Shown in pieces: positions 1 through 11,913 of a stretch of 64,000 nt of DNA. The notes under the pieces are model-generated. The model had not been told where the DNA came from. It ran no database searches and saw only the letters and a program-made list of their open reading frames with translations. How positions within the stretch are numbered: the stretch's first letter is position 1; each line of letters opens with the position of its first letter. The translations under genes were made by a program, and so were the position numbers. Origin of the DNA: Haemonchus contortus (lineage: Eukaryota > Nematoda > Chromadorea > Rhabditida > Trichostrongylidae); assembly GCA_000469685.2 (NCBI GenBank), contig LS997566.1, positions 38,666,420 to 38,730,419 on the forward strand. The letters run 5' to 3'.

Positions 1-344
1 ACGTAGAGGCTTAAAAAGGTGAGCTACTTTTGCTGTTACTAGGGTTTTTTGTTTATTTATGCTTATAGGTAAATGAATTTTTGCTTACCATTCTCTGTTA
101 TTCGCACCAGGACCCACACGCGCGCAGTGAAACACACTGTTTAGCTCGTCCGGACGCTCCACTCTTCTTCATTTTTCTGAACCCATTCTCGTCTAGGCCC
201 CTTTTTAACAGTTTTTCGAAGCCTTTTTCTAGTTTGGAAGCACGGATTCACGCAGTTTCTCCACCTTCATTGCACTATATTCGTTCTTGTCGTCCATTTT
301 TCATCATAATCTGGACTACCCAAATTTTTAGTGAACTGTGCCTT
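1..344 (+). mobile_element. TIR element family, long class, cut by window start
   Basis: 3' half of the roughly 655-bp element seen whole at 15306-15959: same interior (AGGCTYAAAAAGGTGAGC, then TTATTCGCACCAGGACCC) and right terminal repeat ending CTGTGCCTT, followed by CA. Non-coding; open frames here are accidental. Confidence 0.8.
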
Positions 345-1400
345 CAATGGAATGGAATTAAAAGCGCTTCAGCCACAAACGAGGCTCTATTTGATACATC
401 CCCCGTACCAGGACGCTTGGTGTCATCCATTCAACCACCATCATTTTGAAACTTATTTTGATACTATGAAAAACAGTTGTAAAGTACCGAGATCACCATC
501 AAAGAATTTATTTCCTTTGTGAGTATTCTTCTGCTCATTAGGCACAATATGCCCTTCAGCCGTCTCATTTACATAAATGATAAATTAGAAAAATAATAAA
601 AAAGGGCAGTTTGAATGCGTCGATAACCAATTCCCAGTTGGGAATCGTTGAAGAACTTTGCAATCTATGAGTTCAGACCTTTTTATTGAAGGACATTGCA
701 CCTTTAGGGCAGAAATGGATTCGCCGCCCTATGAGTAGGCGTACTCCAGGGCAGATAACCTAACGATTACTTCTTCTTCCCAAACTTTTCCGAAAAAGCA
801 CGCTATTTTCTGTTCTAGCAGAGACCTCTGCTGCTTCAGAGGCCAAGTATTTTATCAACGATATGATTACCATATCAAAAAATCAAAGCAAAAACAACTT
901 TATTGGCTCAACCACCTTCCCTTATCACCTCGTCGTGGTCATGACCTTGAATCATTTAGACTTCTTCCCTTCATTTGTCACTATCACGAGATATCCAAGC
1001 CTGCTGTGTGAAGGTTCCCAAACGTCTGAGTCAAAACTAGGAGGAGTTGCCGATTCTATGTAGAATAGCGGCAAATAGTACAACGTGGAGATTATGTTAG
1101 GAGCAAAAGTAAAGTGAAGGTGCCTTTTTGGATCAGAGTTGAACTCGTCTTGCTGAGGTAACGTAACATTTTATCGACAAAAAGGTTTATTTTTTTCAAA
1201 GTTCTAAGAAGTTCTGAAAGGCAAGTGATCAGTTAGTTAAGGGTTTACGTCATTCTAAAAAAATAATTATTTCAAAATACTGAATATTGACAATATTGAA
1301 CTGTTGTAAAACATTTCATCGATAATAATGTTCATCTCTGCGGAATGACGTAGGCATCCTAATTAATTGATTACTTACCTCTTTGAGATTTTTTTCTTCA
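345..1400. other. no gene seen
   Basis: AT-rich sequence between two TIR elements. Only short unsupported open frames; no convincing splice-flanked exon on either strand. Confidence 0.5.
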
Positions 1401-1903
1401 AAGGCAAAGTTTACGATAAAAATAGTTCCTGAGATTCTCCCACAGGATGAATCTGAGGCCCCCGCATATATCTGGCATAGAAGGTCGGAAAACGGCCTCG
1501 TTGGGGAGTTATAAAGGCTCAAAGATTGGCTCATGTGTATCCGCGGACGAGTTTCGCCGGCATTATAGAGGCTGCAGCGATGACAAGGGAACCCATGTAG
1601 GAAGTTCAAACAACTTCTCATGACCATTAGCGACAGTGAAAGGCAGTTCTGTACAGTTCTGATTTGATGCAGTCAGCTCCTTGTGCAATTGCAATACCTG
1701 AAATCTCGTCCGAATACTCCTTCCATGTAGTAACCGCCACGGCAATCTCGTCCAACCTTTATTTTCCCTACTTTTGAGGAGCCTATTTTTCATGAAGTCG
1801 GCGAATTTTCTCGCTTTCTTCACTACCGGTGAACTACTCCCAAACTATGCTTCTGCTTTTCGACTGAAAACGGGCACCTCAAAATTATCGTGAACTGTGC
1901 CTT
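1401..1903. mobile_element. TIR element family, short class
   Basis: Left end AAGGCAAAGTTTACGATAA, right end TTATCGTGAACTGTGCCTT, flanked by CA on both sides (target duplication of YA type). 503 bp, no transposase. The interior is shared in reverse orientation with 52740-53206, for example the stretch around ACAGTTCTG and GAACCCATGTAGGAAGTTC. Confidence 0.75.
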
Positions 1904-4900
1904 CAAAAAAAGCCACGTAAATATTGAAGTGCTGTAAAATGCCTCTTAGATGAAACTGCCATTCAGCTTGACCAAATTCAATTAATTAATTGATATATTG
2001 CTCACCGTGTACTTCATATATATCGAGTATTGCTTACAAAGTAGAAAATAAAACCGGAATCATCCAACATTGGCTGATCACATTCCAGGAGACATTCTCA
2101 GAATTATGGTCAGTTATTTAAATGATGAATCAGGAAAAGATCCTCGAAAACCCATTCGTTTACCTATGGGAGTTGCGAATTTGTAGCAGATGATTTCTAC
2201 TGTAATAAAGCGGTTGAAATGTTTGGTTCGAGTGAAAAACTTACTTTTTTACATTCCCACTTGTTGAAAGCAGTTTTGAGAGGACATTTGTTTGCCAGTC
2301 GCCTCGTAGAAAACTCGTCTCTGGGGAGCTTTTAACAGTACCTTGCCGTAGAGTGAATTGGAGCTGTAATCCATGAATACTAACCAACCTTCATTGTTGT
2401 GACGGTGGTATTTTGCCGTATGGGATATGTATGGTTTGCAGATCAACTCCTCCAACAAATACTACCACAATCGGTCTGAACCATCACGTTCCCATTGCCC
2501 GTAACTTTGTGAAATGAAGTCGAGTTCACGGCTGATTGCGAGAAACTGACAAATCTATGGAGTTCTGACTTTTCTTTTCTGGTCGGGCTACATTCTACGG
2601 TAATCATATAACTGGTTTTTTATTCGATCGTCTTTCTAATGGGTTCCGAGCGGTTTCTTACTCATTATATTCATGGGAGTCTTATGATGTAAGCGCTCGG
2701 CGGATTATTTGCTGTGAATGACGTCAAAGCTGCCCTTTCGGGGCAATCCAGTCGTACTTCCATCGCAGTTACCTGAACTCTACACTTGTTATTCACGCTT
2801 TGTTTTTGTTTTGAGTAAATAAATGAAGTTTCAAAATTGATTTATGGGTGCCATCCCATTTAGGGTCCAGTGGGCATTCTGCTCCCAGTCCCATTTGGAC
2901 TAAAAAGGGCATTCGGGTAGAATATCAGCTGAACAACGATCTGTGATACTCATTCGATTCTCAATGCACGAAATAGTTGCCTTTTTTCGAGAAATGAGAA
3001 TTCTGTGATTCTCTGTATCCTGCAGGGATTCGATCCTAGCAGCCTAGGGGCGTCATTCACTTCTCTACTTTGAGCCTCGTATCTCACAGCGATCCTTGGG
3101 ATGGCATGTGCACAGTGTAGTTTAGGATTTACTGAGAACCATAACAATTATGGTCATATTTAAAGATCACCTAGATTATCAAGTTCGTGGGAACCCATAG
3201 CTTCTTTATAAGTGAAGTGCATTGTTTTGTAGGCGTCCCGCATACATTATTCCATTCCAACTACTCAACCAGAAATCCTATTAATGAAATCTTGAACATT
3301 TTCATGTTAATCATTTTCTCGTGAATAAAGTTCAATAGGATGTACTTTCAGCGGCCTTTTCCAAAAGGGCATTTCCCTGTGCTATATATAGGTGAAAAAT
3401 TCCTAAGGGACGTTGTAATGATGCTAATTTACGGGGAAAATGTTGAGCCTTACATATGACTTGGATCAGCGCCTATGCTTATTTAGCACTCTACAGAATC
3501 GTGATTCTCCCCCGCAACATTTACTTTTTGTGCGTATATTCTGATTTTATAGGGAATTCGGGTGAGAATATCTATATTTTCCAATATTTCATGTTTATTC
3601 TGTCCATATTTGTTATATAGGTCTTCATGGCTTCATGAGAAGAAGTCCAGGATTGGGGCACATTCAACAGAAAATCATTTCATCAATCGTTCACACCATC
3701 CATTCAATGCTCATACATAGCCGTTCTGTGACTGCTATATTTTTATTATTTTTCTAGCAACAGGAGTCAGGTGGTTAAGAGGGAAGTGGGGCCTGAGCAA
3801 GCTGAACTACCATTTGATTAAGTGAGGTGGAGGGAAAAAAATCTTTCTCTGTTCTGTTCTGTTTGCAGTTTTTCCAGTTTCCTGAAAAATCGCCGCAAAA
3901 AAAGAAAAAAATGTGTACATTTTTGTGATTTTTTATGGAAACTGGAAAAATCCAGAGCTTCTTCTGTAGAGTGTACTAGATTAACCAAACTATTTACTGG
4001 CTGCTTTCAGTGTTTCCAATATGTTTGCCTATGACCAAGTAGCTGATAGAAATCCAAAAAGAACATTCATAGAGAGGGCATCACTCTTCAAGGTGCCTTT
4101 GCATTAAATAGTATTGCATCAATATGAAAGATGAAAAAATCAAATTAGAAGTATTGCCCATAGAAGAGATACGATGGATATACATGAGGGGCGTGGCTAA
4201 AATTTGTTTCTGACAGAGCTAGGTGATAAACGTATACTAGCTATATGTACATTGGAAACGTCTAACGTCCTTTGCTACTACCAGTATCAATTCTGTGTTA
4301 TAATATATTCTCGCAAGATTTCCCTTAGAGGCTGTAGACCATAGAATTCGCTCTGATTTTGATTTATTTTAAAATATCATCGCAAATTCAGATTTTCCTT
4401 ACTTCAAATCTGTCAATTGTCTATTTTACCCTATCGACGAATGTGAAGGAAAGTCTCAGGTGCGTTTAATGGTCCAAACTGGAATATGGACGTTCTCTGT
4501 GAAAAGCAAGCTTTTACCAACTTATAGGGATGAGGGAATGAGAGGAATCTCTTTAATGTCTCTTCCGTTCCAAAAAATTCATGTACGTAATGGTGAAAGG
4601 CTTCATGACAGGGTAGCCCAAGGCTTATCCTGCACTAATCCGGATCAGACTTGCACTCCTCGGTCCTTGTTTGAAGAGAGGAGGTATTGGATTATCTTCT
4701 TGATATCCTGCTGACATAGGATTTGGATGTAGCGAGATTCATTCCTTCAATGGCTTCAGTGCATATTGGCATAGCAGAGTCTTGACAGCAGCATGTAAAG
4801 CAGTCAACAAGTTGCTTTCGTTGCTTTCGTTCTCGAATGCTTTCGACAGCTGCTTCTGGAAATTCAGAATTTCTAAACGATTTTACTTTTTTTCCAGAGG

Positions 4901-5650
4901 AAGAAATCGTTGCTAGGCAAATTGAAGCGGAGCGGCGAATATAAATTTGCCATTGTTGAAGTGCACGAAATTCTCCATAATGTAATCTAATGATGGAATA
5001 ATATCAGCCATTTTCTGCGTTACCGTTTCTCGTAAAGGCCTCCCACTTCGTCACTGCCCACGTTTTCAGTTCTTTCATTGTTTGTGAAGTCTTTTAGCTT
5101 TTAATTATGAATGCTGCCTCGTTTATGAGAGAAAGCATAAGTTTGATAGAGTGTTTATTAGGCAGAATATTGAATTTTACTTTAGTGAAGGGGTAATGTG
5201 ATGTTCGGGTAAGACAAAGAGTAAAAGAAGAGTTCGGGAGCATGTTTAGGTCGCACCTAGCCCAAACATTCTGTCCAATTAGTAAGCATCCTCCTTGAGC
5301 TCAAGGTACTCACAATGCACTGTCCCACTCACCCTGTACACTCAGCCCGAGATTGGTCGAGACCTTTCCTGAGTTCAGCTCGGGGCTATGCACTATATGC
5401 ACATTCATGGTTAAAACATACCAGTTGATGGTCTGCTACTGTTGTTCCATTATGAAACCCTAACTCAAAGTTATCGTGGAGTTTACATACATGACTGAAG
5501 GACTGAAGGACTGAAGGAGTGCTATAAGCGGTGATGAAGTAACATCGTGTGATTTTTCGGCTTTTCCGTTTCTTGATTTTGATTTTTCAACTTACTTTTT
5601 GCTTTTTTCGAGAGAAATCTCGTTTTTCATTCGAGCAAATCTCCCCTCTC
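1904..5650. other. mostly featureless; two exon-like stretches
   Basis: No recognisable gene. Two places look exon-like on the plus strand. At 4011-4107 an acceptor GCTGCTTTCAG is followed by an open frame (NMFAYDQVADRNPKRTFIER...) ending in a stop. At 4898 an acceptor TTTTTTTCCAG is followed by two short open frames, one ending ARQIEAERRI. Neither connects to a clear partner exon. A 10-bp unit (ACTGAAGGAC-like) is repeated three times near 5494-5520. Confidence 0.3.
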
Positions 5651-5755
5651 TTATCGTAAGCGACCAGATCGAGCCCTAGATGCCTTGGAGAGCACAATTG
5701 CTCCCAAGTACTTTAAATTGTTGGAACCTTCAAGTGTCTTCATGGTCCTCAAAGT
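5651..5755 (-). pseudogene. scrap of a LINE-type (RTE-like) reverse transcriptase
   Basis: The minus strand reads TLEGSNNLKYLGAIV, resembling the conserved F/L-KYLGS/A-I/V block near the end of reverse transcriptase in RTE-class retrotransposons, then runs to a stop at 5651-5653. No other domain is recognisable nearby, so this is a decayed fragment. The plus strand is also open here but matches nothing I know. Confidence 0.35.
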
Positions 5756-8700
5756 AAGTCATGTATGGGGCACCCTTGAAATAAATTGCATAAGACAATA
5801 TACTTCATTGCCTGGGAGGGTTTCAAATTGCTTCAGATAAAGAAAACCAAAGAGTACGATAACGAAATGCTTTTTTGATTTTCAAATGAAAGTCGCCGCA
5901 TCATTAGACAACTTTATGCTTGAGTTTAATGTAAAAGAATAAAGTAGAAGATTCAGAATACAATTTAAAATAGATTTTTTGGAATGATCTAATAAATTTG
6001 TATAAATATGGAATAATAGCTCTGAGGGCTGGGTGTTCAATTCATTGTATACCTAGAGTAATACCAGTAGTAGTGGGTCCCTCGCTGTTTCACCTTAACC
6101 TTCAGGATACTACTACACCCTAAAACCTACCGGAAAGCATCAATCCCACCCTACATTTTTCTGAAATCGGCCGGATTGCGGCTCATATTTCTAATCCATG
6201 CGAACGCATGCTGCTGCCAGTCAACAAGTCCTTTTTCAATCCGTTTCTTTTTGAAATACAGCTGCTCGGATGTCTTTTGAGAATATCAATCTCTCAAGTC
6301 GATTTGTAAGAGAGCTGAAATTCGGCTCGATGTATTTTCAACAGTTTTATTGAAATTCCAAGTGTGACTACTTTGATCTTTCTTCGATATAATCACTTTT
6401 AAAGTGAAAAAGTAAAACTCTTAGATCTCACCAAAAATGCTAACAGTGGTCCTACTGAAATCCTTACTGTTCCCAGTGCTGTCATGTATTTGAAGGCAGC
6501 AATGGGCAGCAGCTGACGAAGGAGCATTGTTTTCGAAGCTTGGAACACAGTGAATCCAAAAGTATTCCAAAAAAATTGGAAGTCGTTAGCTCCTGTCATA
6601 AGTGGGGGCTAAGTACCTCCCCAAAGGTCTCAGGATGTAAGTGCCTTCCCGAAGGTCCCAGAATGCTTCGAATTTCGATTAAATTGAATTATTAAAATTA
6701 TTTAAATTTATTACAAAACCTAAAATTTTAGGAGTAATCAAATGGATGTGGGGCCTTCTCAGAGGTCGGCACAGGGTGGAGTACGTTGCGCACGTCATCA
6801 CGTCGCCTATCTAATAACTACTGAAGGCTTAGAAGGAGCTTAACTGCTGTTCGGCCCTATGTGTAGTGCTCGTTTAGAAAGAACCCATTCAGAACGAGCT
6901 TATTTCTATTGTTTTATCCATTCTTTACTTCATTGTTATTATTGTTATTAATTTTATTTTCTTAGCCAGTGAATATTGATCTAATGCTCCCTGAAGGAGC
7001 AAGTTTTATCCGCTTATTCTTGAAATTCTAGTCTTAGAAGGTCGTTCATTCGTCCCATACGTTTAGTGGCCATACTGGGAGACTGTCCATCAGTTAAACA
7101 TATTTTCTACCGACGAAATAGAATTGTAAACAAAAAGAAACAGGCCCAGTAGCCAGGGAGAGGAAGAGAGGGGTAGTAGGGACGGGAGGTAGGGAAGGGG
7201 TGGATAGGGAGAGAGCAGTGAACCGGGAAATTCGAAAAAAATTACTGGATTCAATTATTTTTTTTCTATTTATGGGCTTTCAGGAGAGTTTATCAAATGA
7301 CGTATAATTTTGAAACTGACGTTTTTAGACGTATTCGTTCGTCGTTCGCCCACGCCCACGAGTTAATTTATGCGCCTACACGTCATCCAATTTTCCATTA
7401 CCCTTTCCCGTCCCCGATTGGCACATTTTAAATTACTTTCTTTTCAGAAGTATATTACATTTTTTTCCTGATATCATTTTGTGGTGCTACTTAGTTGACA
7501 TTTTCCATCCCACTTCTACCACATGTGTCCCAGATGACGCTAATCAATTGTAGAGTCTTCTCTTCAGAAGGAATAACAGAGGGCGTCTATCTCCTATTAG
7601 TATCAATCGATTTTCTTCGGCAGAAAATTCATTTGAAAGTGCAAAGGTGCAAGGTTGTAAGATCCCACTACGCGTGGTTAAAGGCCATTTTAGGCAGCGC
7701 GTGTTTGGACCCACAGTTGACATGCTCCACCTGAAACATAAGAATTCCTCTTTGGTCATTCTAATTTCTGCTCACTGCGATTGCTTCAGGGTTGACTACC
7801 CAGCAATTCCCGGCGAGAATTTCAGTGAATTGAATGTTCTCGAGTTTCTAGTTCAAACAGACAGCACACCTCCCGCTATTACATATTGTTTCACGGAATT
7901 CGGATGTCTGCCTAACGAATTATTGGGAAGGCAGATTGTTCCAGACGTTCAGACTTTAATATAGTTTTTACCACTGAAAATCGCCTTTGGGTAATTCATC
8001 TATTGGACTTGATGAGCTTGAGAAATTGCTTGATTTCATTGAATGCCTGAAGTCAGTAAGGCTACAGTCAATGATTAAGCTTCTCAAATGCTGAAAAAAT
8101 AGAAAAAACGTAAACATAAAATAGGTTTGACTCATTGCGCAGGTCAAAAGGAAGAGGCTGTCTGTGATTATACCAACTATTCTTGGATTTTTTGAAGTTA
8201 ATCGAGCATTTCTTTTTCGTCCTATCCTGCTACTTCCTTATGAATTATCCTTTCAAAAGAATATGGGCTGCATATAGAGAATGCGCTAAGTGGTCAGTGG
8301 CAGGACAGGAGAAGTGGCAAATGGGAGAAATGGCGAATTGATGAACAAAGTGAAATGGCCGTTCAAATTTGCGATACCGTAAATTACAAGAAAAACTTCT
8401 GATGTAATCCTGGCCGAATTATCCCTCGAATGTCTCCAAACTGCTTAATTCCTTTGAGTTTTTGAAATATGGTGTAGACGGTAGAGTTTAGGCTTTTCAC
8501 TGATCTTCTCGAGCTCTAGTTTTTCACATAGTCGCAACCTCTGAGAGACCTTCAACTAAACCCTTCTAGTAATTCCAATACACCGAGTTTATCACCCAGA
8601 ACTCCGGGAGAGAATGGTGGGTAGAAGAAAGAGAGCAATACTCACACAATGAAGGTAGCATACATCAAGAGCTCAATCACAGGGCTTTTAAGTGAGCTCT

Positions 8701-11700
8701 CGGCACTCAGAAAACAACAGTCATAAATTCAGGAAATTGTAATGTTTTCAGGTGAGGATTTGGTCACAAGTGTCGTCGTTTATAGTTGAATCGCTTGCTC
8801 GCTTGTTTCTGTATTTGAATGTTCATCGTTACATTTGATCCAGCACTGTCTCTACCGATTTGACTGCACTCGAGCCTGTACTTAAGGAGTGAGCTGGTGG
8901 CATTTCAAAGAGGAGTGCATGTAACGCGATTGTACTTTACAGGTGTCAGTAGTATGCTCGTTTACATTTGCAGGTGGTTTTGAATTGTGTGACAGTGGAA
9001 TAACAGTCGTAATGTGGGGGAACGGTGGCTGGCGCTAGCCACTGCGTGACTTTTCCAGCCGACAGGCGGTACTCTTTCACCACATATGCACTTCGCGCCG
9101 TTCTCTGCCAAGTTCTAGTTTGATGGATTTACTCGATCCGGGGTCCGCCCAGTAATTACTTCGTTCAGTATACCAACACACTGTTGACCCGAGAGTTAAT
9201 ACTTTTCTTCAACCTGTTGCGGTAGAAATAGATTAGGCTCTATTGTATGTCAACGTTTATTTCTTACTAAGTTCTGCTACCAACTGCCACCTCAGTAATC
9301 TTTACTTGAAAGTCTCGGATGAGATTACTAAGCCGGGATAGTATAGTCTTGTTTAGTCGAGGTTTCACCCTTTTTACCTCCGTCCGACCCTAGAAGTCTA
9401 ACACACTGAGAATTCATTGCAGTTGAATGGCATTTTATGGTTAGGCTCATCTCAAATGCTCAACTTGCTCATGAGTGGATTCAGCGACATTCTGCTGAAG
9501 GAGTAGTATGTTACTGAATCTAGCCATGAGCTAAGTTTTGTAAGTTTAAGTTAAGCAGTAGTAGAAATTATTCCATTTTATAAAGGCCAATAACGTCTTG
9601 ACTTATCTCTGCAGTGAGTGGGGACGGTTTAGGAACCTTCGTCACTCATGGGATACAAAACGCTTACTTCATTCATTAGACTCCCGGAAGAAGCCTGACA
9701 GTCGGTCCGCAGTAGTGTTCGTTTGATGTCCCGTGAGACCAACTGGATAACAACCCTATGTCTAACGGTCATTACGAATCTATATGACGTGTGTTTGGCT
9801 CTTTGGCCTAAATTGGAGCGTTTCTAATCTTTGTTACCCACTTGCATGTAGCAGGAAACTCCCAGTGTTTCCCTTCCGCAGAATGTCGCTGAGTAAAGCT
9901 GAGCATGTATTCCGATGCTTACGTTTTCATGTAGTTCGAGCATGTCAGGCTCCAGCTGGGGTAGGAGGAAAATTAGAATCGGATCGTTGGCCGAGAACGG
10001 ATGTTACTTGCCTTTTTCACCTTCCCTTGAATATCTCAAGCGTTTCCTATGCCGCTCGCCTTTTTCCAGATTACTATGGAGATAGGTCGTTTGTCATGTT
10101 GATTTACTGGACCATTAGGAATAGCTGGGGCATTCATAAAGGCTTATTGTGTACTGCGTAAACCACACGTAATAAACAAAACATTTTCCCAAGAACTTAC
10201 TCCTCGTGGGGTTCATCTCGAGGGCACGATTTGTTTCACCTGCTCGATTGTCATTACCGAGATTGGTCGCAAAGTACAAACAGCCGTCGTCCTCCACTCT
10301 CATGTCCATCCCTTCCTACTGATGAATGGGGTTTTCGGACGAACGCTGAGGGCTTGAGATGGTATCGTTCTGTCGAACCTACTTTACCCTCGACGTCAAT
10401 GATGAACTATTTCTGGTATTGCCTTAGTCCACACTGGAAATGGCCTAGTTGCACACGATTTCAACCACAGCCTTTTCACCTGCAAAATCTGGCGTGAGGC
10501 CTAGTGACAGCTCAAAAACTGCTCACAATTTGAATATGGGCTGGTATGTCTCTGAAACTCAGAAACCGGAGATACACTTCTCCGAGTCACCGAGAAATGT
10601 GACCGCTCTGTTTTTTGGGTCTAGTTCAAGGTGTAGCCACTTATGGGTCTACGGATGTCCCTCCCATCCTTCTCCACATCTGCTAATGCTGCTACTCTTT
10701 CACCTTTGAGGTCTTCCATCCTCTCTGAATGATCCTAATGTCACTCTCAACAAGATCTTTTCAAAAATTACAGATTGTTTGAAATTCGTTTTCCCTGACA
10801 TCTCCAAACAGAATAGAGAGTGAAAAACAGTTTTGGCAGAACTTTTTTGAATTCAAAAAGCGGAGTACCTACATAGCAGGAGAAACTATTCCGTATTTCT
10901 TTTTGCCTACAAATCTTTCACTAACGTCTCCATTTTCGTTAAAACAGCTGCTCTTGAAGTCATTAATGGAAGTGCAGTACAGCCTAGCCAGTTTTCCTCA
11001 TTCAAGTTTCCCTTTAGCAGTGGTGATTTCTCGATAGTCCTTGCTAGTCCCGGTCTTTTCTCCCATTTGTTCATTCCATGGCAATGTTATTTTTATTTGA
11101 TTACAACTGAGCCTGTTCTGAAGAACGCTTGAGAGTTATTTTTGCCCGGCAATAGGTGAATGCTTGAAAGCGAAGTGGATTATCACACTCTGTATCCCTA
11201 GAAGAGTGGATATTTCAATGAAGTTACTTTAGACAATATCCGATGAGCAATTACATTTAAATGTCAGCGAAATGCCATTGTTCATAGCTAGCTCAATGTC
11301 AAACATTCAATACCGAGTATATGACTAGCTAACCTCACTCATGGGCATCATCCTTCATCACCTTTCTTCCTGGATCATCCGTAGTGCTTAAGACATTCGT
11401 GGGGAGCAGGGCTGGACGCCATACGAGATTTATGACTAATGGGCAATGCACTACATCTAAAAGTGGAACGAACCTGCACTTTCAGAGAACCGGGAGGAAG
11501 AATCATTTAGTTCAACAAGCTCATCTCGTCGATTACAAGTAAGGAGTTCTACTATAAGTGCATAGGCAAAGGCTCTTAAAGCGACGCGTTCATCGTTTGC
11601 TGCTGTCGTCCTGACTTATTGCGAATCCGTTCTTCAGGGCAGCCCTGAGAAATTCCACTTCCTGAGACATAGCATGGTCGCTCCTTCTACACTATTCGAA

Positions 11701-11880
11701 CCGAACGTCTTTCTAGCTCTATTCTCAGTTGTGGAACGTCTATGGGAGCTCCGTCTTCTATAACGGAGATAAACATCAGTATATTGTCTTTACCATGACG
11801 CTTCACCGTTCTGTTTGCATTCCATCTCAATTCTCGTTGACGAATGATCACTTACTTTTTGTTTGACACAGAGTGTCCAA
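5756..11880. other. intergenic, degenerate sequence
   Basis: No gene I can support. Open frames of 80-125 codons occur (for example 7647-7964 and 9784-10161, plus strand) without recognisable motifs or clear splice partners. From about 8.9 to 11.9 kb base composition is somewhat richer in G+C than the surroundings and reads like old degenerate repeat. A short T-rich and A-rich block lies at 6670-6740. Confidence 0.35.
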
Positions 11881-11913
11881 ACATTTTCAGGATAAATGTG
11901 ATGAATGTCCACA
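11881..11913 (+). promoter_or_regulatory. splice or trans-splice acceptor and short leader of the small membrane gene
   Basis: ACATTTTCAG ends at 11890, 14 nt before ATG 11905 and 23 nt before ATG 11914. In nematodes this spacing is typical of spliced-leader addition, but a 5' UTR intron is equally possible. The leader also holds an ATG followed at once by TGA and a second short out-of-frame ATG frame, so minimal upstream ORFs could dampen translation. Confidence 0.4.

Noticed and set aside
5580..5760. Plus-strand open stretch ending at a GTAAGT donor (YRKRPDRALDALESTIAPKY)
   Set aside because: The opposite strand gives a recognisable reverse-transcriptase KYLG block, so the plus reading is probably its shadow.
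10115..10309. Minus-strand frame resembling an immunoglobulin-type D-x-G-x-Y...ATN motif (EDDGCLYFATNLGN)
   Set aside because: Spacing does not fit an Ig domain, an in-frame stop lies just upstream and no neighbouring exon was found.
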